Positions 41,601-47,600 of a DNA stretch of 64,000 nt are shown in pieces (the stretch's first letter is position 1; each line of letters opens with the position of its first letter). Under the pieces are notes generated by a model that worked only from the letters and a program-made list of their open reading frames with translations, did not search any database and was not told where the DNA came from. The DNA is from Liolophura sinensis (Eukaryota > Mollusca > Polyplacophora > Chitonida > Chitonidae): assembly GCF_032854445.1 (NCBI RefSeq), contig NC_088300.1, positions 78,903,084 through 78,967,083 of the forward strand. Direction: 5' to 3'. The translations under genes were made by a program, and so were the position numbers.

Positions 41601-44600
41601 GTATTTCAAGGAAGAATTGTAATCTTTGTGAAGTTTTTTTTCCTCTGACAACATACTTCTTGTGTGAGTAAAAATGTAGGCTGTATTGCATTAAATAAGT
41701 GTTATCATGAATTAAACAGTTAAGCCATGATATTATGTAATGTGAGGTAACTATAGCGAAATCCTACGTCAATCCTGGTTGAGGGCACAAATGGCCCTCT
41801 AGCTATCGTTACCATTAAACGTGTTACACGTAGCAGAAGTACAAGGATATACTTTTGTTATGTATGTATTTAACTGACTGGTGCCTAACCGCGCTCAAGA
41901 ATTTTTCAGAAAATTACATTTGTGGCGCATTGATTTTCCCCATTCTGCAGTGTTTAATGCTAAAAAAAAGGTACAACTGGAGCAGGCTACGAGTTGTTCG
42001 ATGTTTTCACCTATACATTGCTTCAGTGCATTCTTGCTATATACAAGAAAGGTGAAGAAAAGCGGAGCTGAAAAAAGAAATGCCCTTACTAGTGTGTCAT
42101 CAGCTGTCCATCACAACTACAGTCAGTTCTGCTACTTGAGGTGCACAGTTTCTTGCACTGGGGCAGAGTCCCCGCCTTACCATACCAGATCGTTTACATG
42201 CCATAGCCAAACATCTCTAATGAAAATGGTTGGTTCCAGATGCTTGTAGAAGTGTTGGTTTTAACATCCTAGAAAACAAAAGAAAGAAAACCTGTTATTA
42301 TTTTATTCAAAATTAATAATTTTCTTGGGAACTATAATATGAATTGTCTAAGTAATCTAAATTTATCAATACATCTGTTGTAGTTAACACATACTGTAAA
42401 ATTGCACAAGATACCTATAAACCGACTCCAAAGCGTACATTACTGCAGATGTGTGGTTATTCTGTGAATCATAGTAAGTCATAGCCTGTAAGCAAATTGT
42501 GTATAGTGAGAATAAACATATTTGCTTGAAAACAGCATTCGATAATAATATTTGACATCAGAGAAAATTTTTGGCGTATTGTTTGGAAATAGTATGTGTA
42601 CAATGTTAATGAGAGGAAGGCTGTTGCACCTGAATGCCCAACTGGGATATGTTTTGATGACACATGTTTAAATGGCATACAAAGTCACACTATATGAATT
42701 CCTGTCAACAAACATTTATCATCCTGTTTTTCAAACTGTCGGGTATGTTTTGCAGGTTAATTAAGACAATAGGATCTTGTCTGCAAGGCTTTTGTCCATG
42801 GGGTTTCTGTCCTGGATTCAAAACAATCAACCTATTGCGAAACGCATGTACTGAAATCATTACGATTAAAAGTGAGGAAAACATGACCTGTTGATGGTTG
42901 GAGCATAGACTCACTGCTCATTGAAGCCTGAGTTTGTTTATTTATTACATTCTTGAACTGTCAGTATAATCCTCTGACCACCCCTGATGCTCTCCCGCAG
43001 TGCTTAGTCAACAACAACCGCAATCAACGCGGTGAATCCTGGGATACACTTTCCAATTCCCGAGGCGAAACTTTAGGTCCATCCTGAAGGTACGGAAGAC
43101 ACAACTGGAATTAGGCTTAATCAGCCCCCAGTATTTCTCCCAGTCTCTGATCGGCCTGGTCTCCTACTGCACATACTGAGTGTTCAGCTTTTGTTCCTGC
43201 TCAACATACTCAATGTCCAGCCTGGGCTCCTACTCCACATACTTAATGTCCAGCCTGGGCTCCTGCTCCACGTACTCAATGTCCAGCCTGGGCTCCTGCT
43301 CCACATACTTAATGTCCAGCCTGGGCTCCTGCTCCACGTACTCAATGTCCAGCCTGGGCTCCTACTCCACGTACTCAATGTCCAGCCTGGGCTCCTACTC
43401 CACGTACTTAATGCCCAGCCTGGGCTCCTACTCCACATACTTAATGCCCAGCCTGGGCTCCTACTCCACATACTTAATGTCCAGCCTGGGCTCCTGCTCC
43501 ACGTACTCAATGTCCAGCCTGGGCTCCTACTCCACGTACTCATTGTCCAGCCTGGGCTCCTACTCCACGTACTTAAATGTCCAGCCTGGGCTCCTACTCC
43601 ACATACTCAATGTCCAGCCTGGTCTCCTGCTCAACACACTTACCAACCTGAAGGTACTGGAGATCCAACTGGAATTGTCTCAAAAGGTTTTGGCAGACAC
43701 TTCTGGAGACCAACTCATGTGCAAATATGCAGTAAGGCCATTCTGTTCAACAGGTGTGAAATCTTCCTCCATAGCATTAGCATTGACATTTGTGCTTACT
43801 TGTTCTGTCTTGTACCTGAGAAAAGCATCCTCAATTATTAATGGTGAAGGATTTGGTTTTGTAAGTTTCCAGGTTTCATCTGCCTTCAACCGCTCAGTGA
43901 TCTTGGCAACCACTAGCAACAGTTCTACCTTTTCTCAGGTTGCCGCTTTATATTTTGAACCCCAGAGTTGATTGCTTTTTCCAACAGCCTTTCTTTTCCC
44001 TCCCGAGTTTTCAACTTTCACATGGATGTACAAACATTATCCCACTCCAGTTGTCACCCATCCTGTGTATGTGGAAACATTATCCCATCCCAGTTGTCAC
44101 CCATCCTGTGTATGTGGAAACATTATCCCACTCCAGTTGTCAGCCTTCCTGTGTATGTGAAAACATTATCCCACCCCAGTTGTCACCCATCCTGTGTATG
44201 TGGAAACATTATCCCAACCCAGTTGTCAGCCTTCCTGTGTATGTGGAAACATTATCCCACCCTAGTTGTCAGCCTTCCTGTGTATGTAGAAACATTATCC
44301 CACCCCAGTTGTCAGCCTTCCTGTGTATGTAGAAACATTATCCCACCTCAGTTGTCAGCCTTCCTGTGTATGTAGAAACATTATCCCACCCCAGTTGTCA
44401 GCCTTCCTGTGTATGTAGAAACATTATCCCACCCCGGTTGTCAGCCTTCCTGTGTATGTAGAAACATTATCCCACCTCAGTTGTCAGCCTTCCTGTGTAT
44501 GTAGAAACATTATCCCATCCCAGTTGTCAGCCTTCCTGTGTATGTAGAAACATTATCCCACCTCAGTTGTCAGCCTCCCTGTGTATGTAGAAACATTATC

Positions 44601-47600
44601 CCACCTCAGTTGTCAGCCTTCCTGTGTATGTAGAAACATTATCCCACCCCAGTTGTCAGCCTTCCTGTGTATGTAGAAACTTTATCCCACCCCAGTTGTC
44701 AGCCTTCCTGTGTATGTAGAAACATTAACCCATCCCAGTTGTCAGCCTTCCTGTGTATGTAGAAACATTATCCCACCCCAGTTGTCAGCCTTCCTGTGTA
44801 TGTGGAAACATTATCCCATCCCAGTTGTCAGCCTTCCTGTGTATGTGGAAACATTATCCCACGCCAGTTGTCAGCCTTCCTGTGTATGTAGAAACATTAT
44901 CCCATCCCAGTTGCCAGCCTTCCTGTGTATGTGGAAACATTATCCCACCCCAGTTGTCAGCTTTCCTGTGTATGTAGAAACATTATCCCACCCCAGTTGT
45001 CAGCCTTCCTGTGTATGTGGAAACATTATCCCATCCCAGTTGTCAGCCTTCCTGTGTATGTGGAAACATTTTCCCACCCCAGTTGTCAGCCTTCCTGTGT
45101 ATGTGGAAACATTATCCCACCCCAGTTGTCAGCCTTCCTGTGTATGTAGAAACATTTTCCCACCCCAGTTGTCAGCCTTCCTGTGTATGTGGAAACATTA
45201 TCCCACCTCAGTTGTCAGCCTTCCTGTGTATGTAGAAACATTATCCCATCCCAGTTGTCAGCCTTCCTGTGTATGTAGAAACATTATCCCACCCCAGTTG
45301 TCAGCTTTCCTGTGTATGTGGAAACATTATCCCATCCCAGTTGTCACCCATCCTGTGTATGTGGAAACATTATCCCACTCCAGTTGTCAGCCTTCCTGTG
45401 TATGTGGAAACATTATCCCACCCCAGTTGTCACCCATCCTGTGTATGTGGAAACATTATCCCAACCCAGTTGTCAGCCTTCCTGTGTATGTGGAAACATT
45501 ATCCCACCCTAGTTGTCAGCCTTCCTGTGTATGTAGAAACATTATCCCACCCCAGTTGTCAGCCTTCCTGTGTATGTAGAAACATTATCCCACCTCAGTT
45601 GTCAGCCTTCCTGTGTATGTAGAAACATTATCCCACCCCAGTTGTCAGCCTTCCTGTGTATGTAGAAACATTATCCCACCCCAGTTGTCAGCCTTCCTGT
45701 GTATGTGGAAACATTATCCCACCCCAGTTGTCAGCCTTCCTGTGTATGTAGAAACATTATCCCATCCCAGTTGTCAGCCTTCCTGTGTATGTAGAAACAT
45801 TATCCCACCCCAGTTGTCACCCATCCTGTGTATGTAGAAACATTATCCCAGTTGTCAGCCTTCCTGTGTATGTAGAAACATTATCCCATCCCAGTTGTCA
45901 GCCTTCCTGTGTATGTAGAAACATTATCCCATCCCAGTTGTCAGCCTTCCTGTGTATGTAGAAACATTATCCCACCCCAGTTGTCAGCCTTCCTGTGTAT
46001 GTAGAAACATTATCCCACCCCGGTTGTCAGCCTTCCTGTGTATGTAGAAACATTATCCCACCCCAGTTGTCAGCCTTCCTGTGTATGTAGAAACATTATC
46101 CCATCCCAGTTGTCAGCCTTCCTGTGTATGTAGAAACATTATCCCATCCCAGTTGTCAGCCTTCCTGTGTATGTAGAAACATTATCCCATCCCAGTTGTC
46201 AGCCTTCCTGTGTATGTAGAAACATTATCCCACCCCAGTTGTCAGCCTTCCTGTGTATGTGGAAACATTATCCCATCCCAGTTGTCAGCCTTCCTGTGTA
46301 TGTAGAAACATTATCCCACCCCAGTTGTCAGCCTTCCTGTGTATGTAGAAACATTATCCCACCCCAGTTGTCAGCCTTCCTGTGTATGTAGAAACATTAT
46401 CCCATCCCAGTTGTCAGCCTTCCTGTGTATGTAGAAACATTATCCCAGTTGTCAGCCTTCCTGTGTATGTAGAAACATTATCCCACCCCAGTTGTCAGCC
46501 TTCCTGTGTATGTAGAAACATTATCCCATCCCAGTTGTCAGCCTTCCGGTGTATGTAGAAACATTTTCCCACCCCAGTTGTCAGCCTTCCTGTGTATGTA
46601 GAAACATTATCCCACCCCAGTTGTCAGCCTTCCTGTGTATGTAGAAACATTATCCCATCCCAGTTGTCAGCCTTCCTGTGTATGTGGAAACATTATCCCA
46701 CCCCAGTTGTCAGCCTTCCTGTGTATGTAGAAACATTATCCCACCCCAGCTGTCAGCCTTCCTGTGTATGTAGAAACATTATCCCATCCCAGTTGTCAGC
46801 CTTCCTGTGTATGTAGAAACATTATCCCACCCTAGTTTTAAGACTTCCCATGTACATGACTGTACAGACATTACCTCTCCCAAGGTTGCAGCCACCTCGC
46901 ATAGTACAAGTATCAACTTCATTGAGTTTTCCCAGCATTTAGCCTCCTTAAAATAAAGACTTGTTTTTCTGCATTTTGTTTTTCAATGCCTCTCCATTGA
47001 AGTGCACATTTCAATCTGAATGGGTCTTGTAATCATCGTGATGTTTATCAGTTTTGCATTCAAAGGCTGTCTACATCCCTAGTACTCATTTTTTGTAGAC
47101 ACAAGCATTATTGACAAATATGTATTATGTATAAAATTACCTCATAGTGGTCCTTCAAACTGGGACCTGGCAATGTCTTCCAGAATTAAACCAGTCATTA
47201 TCTTCAGCCATTAAGTAAGTGTCTTCCATCACCATTTTACCAGTATTCAGCCATCTCAAAACCATTAAACTAGGCAAATGTCTTCCTCCATGACAACAGG
47301 CAGTGTCTTCAACCATGACACAAGGCAATGTCTTCCACCATTATACCAAGCAATGTCTTCCATCATTATACCAGACATTGTCTTCCACCATGACACCAGG
47401 CAATGTCTACCACCATTACACCAGGCAGTGTCTGCCACCATGATACCAGGCAATTTCTGCCACCATTACACCAGGCAGTGTCTGCCACCATTAAACCAGG
47501 CAATACCAAGTCTGTGAAATAGTCATGATAAGCGGTAAACAAGGCAATAATAAACGTATTTCAACTGCGTCCAAACTGCGCTCCTATTTTATTTACAAAA

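Larger units (their letters stand above)
40402..43083 (+). other. Exon A 3' UTR and following intronic sequence
   Basis: The first kilobase is the likely 3' UTR of the Ser/Tyr-rich isoform (to AATAAA at 41476). A post-stop remnant of the 33-bp unit is at 40426-40455. A short direct repeat (GCAGCTTGTGTAAGACTTTT) occurs at about 40876 and 41046. A SINE-tail fragment is near 41865. No further gene. Confidence 0.6.

Noticed and set aside
43180-43971. 263-codon frame over the 33-bp array as a coding REEP exon
   Set aside because: No acceptor in the right phase was found, an upstream stop (43178-43180) closes the REEP frame, and a one-base insertion near 43575 shifts the repeat frame. It remains an open question in the findings.
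43940-46820. Cys/Pro-rich open frames with [15 protein letters not shown] repeats
   Set aside because: A 43-bp unit read in three frames in turn gives a 43-residue period automatically. There is no start, domain or codon signal beyond the array.
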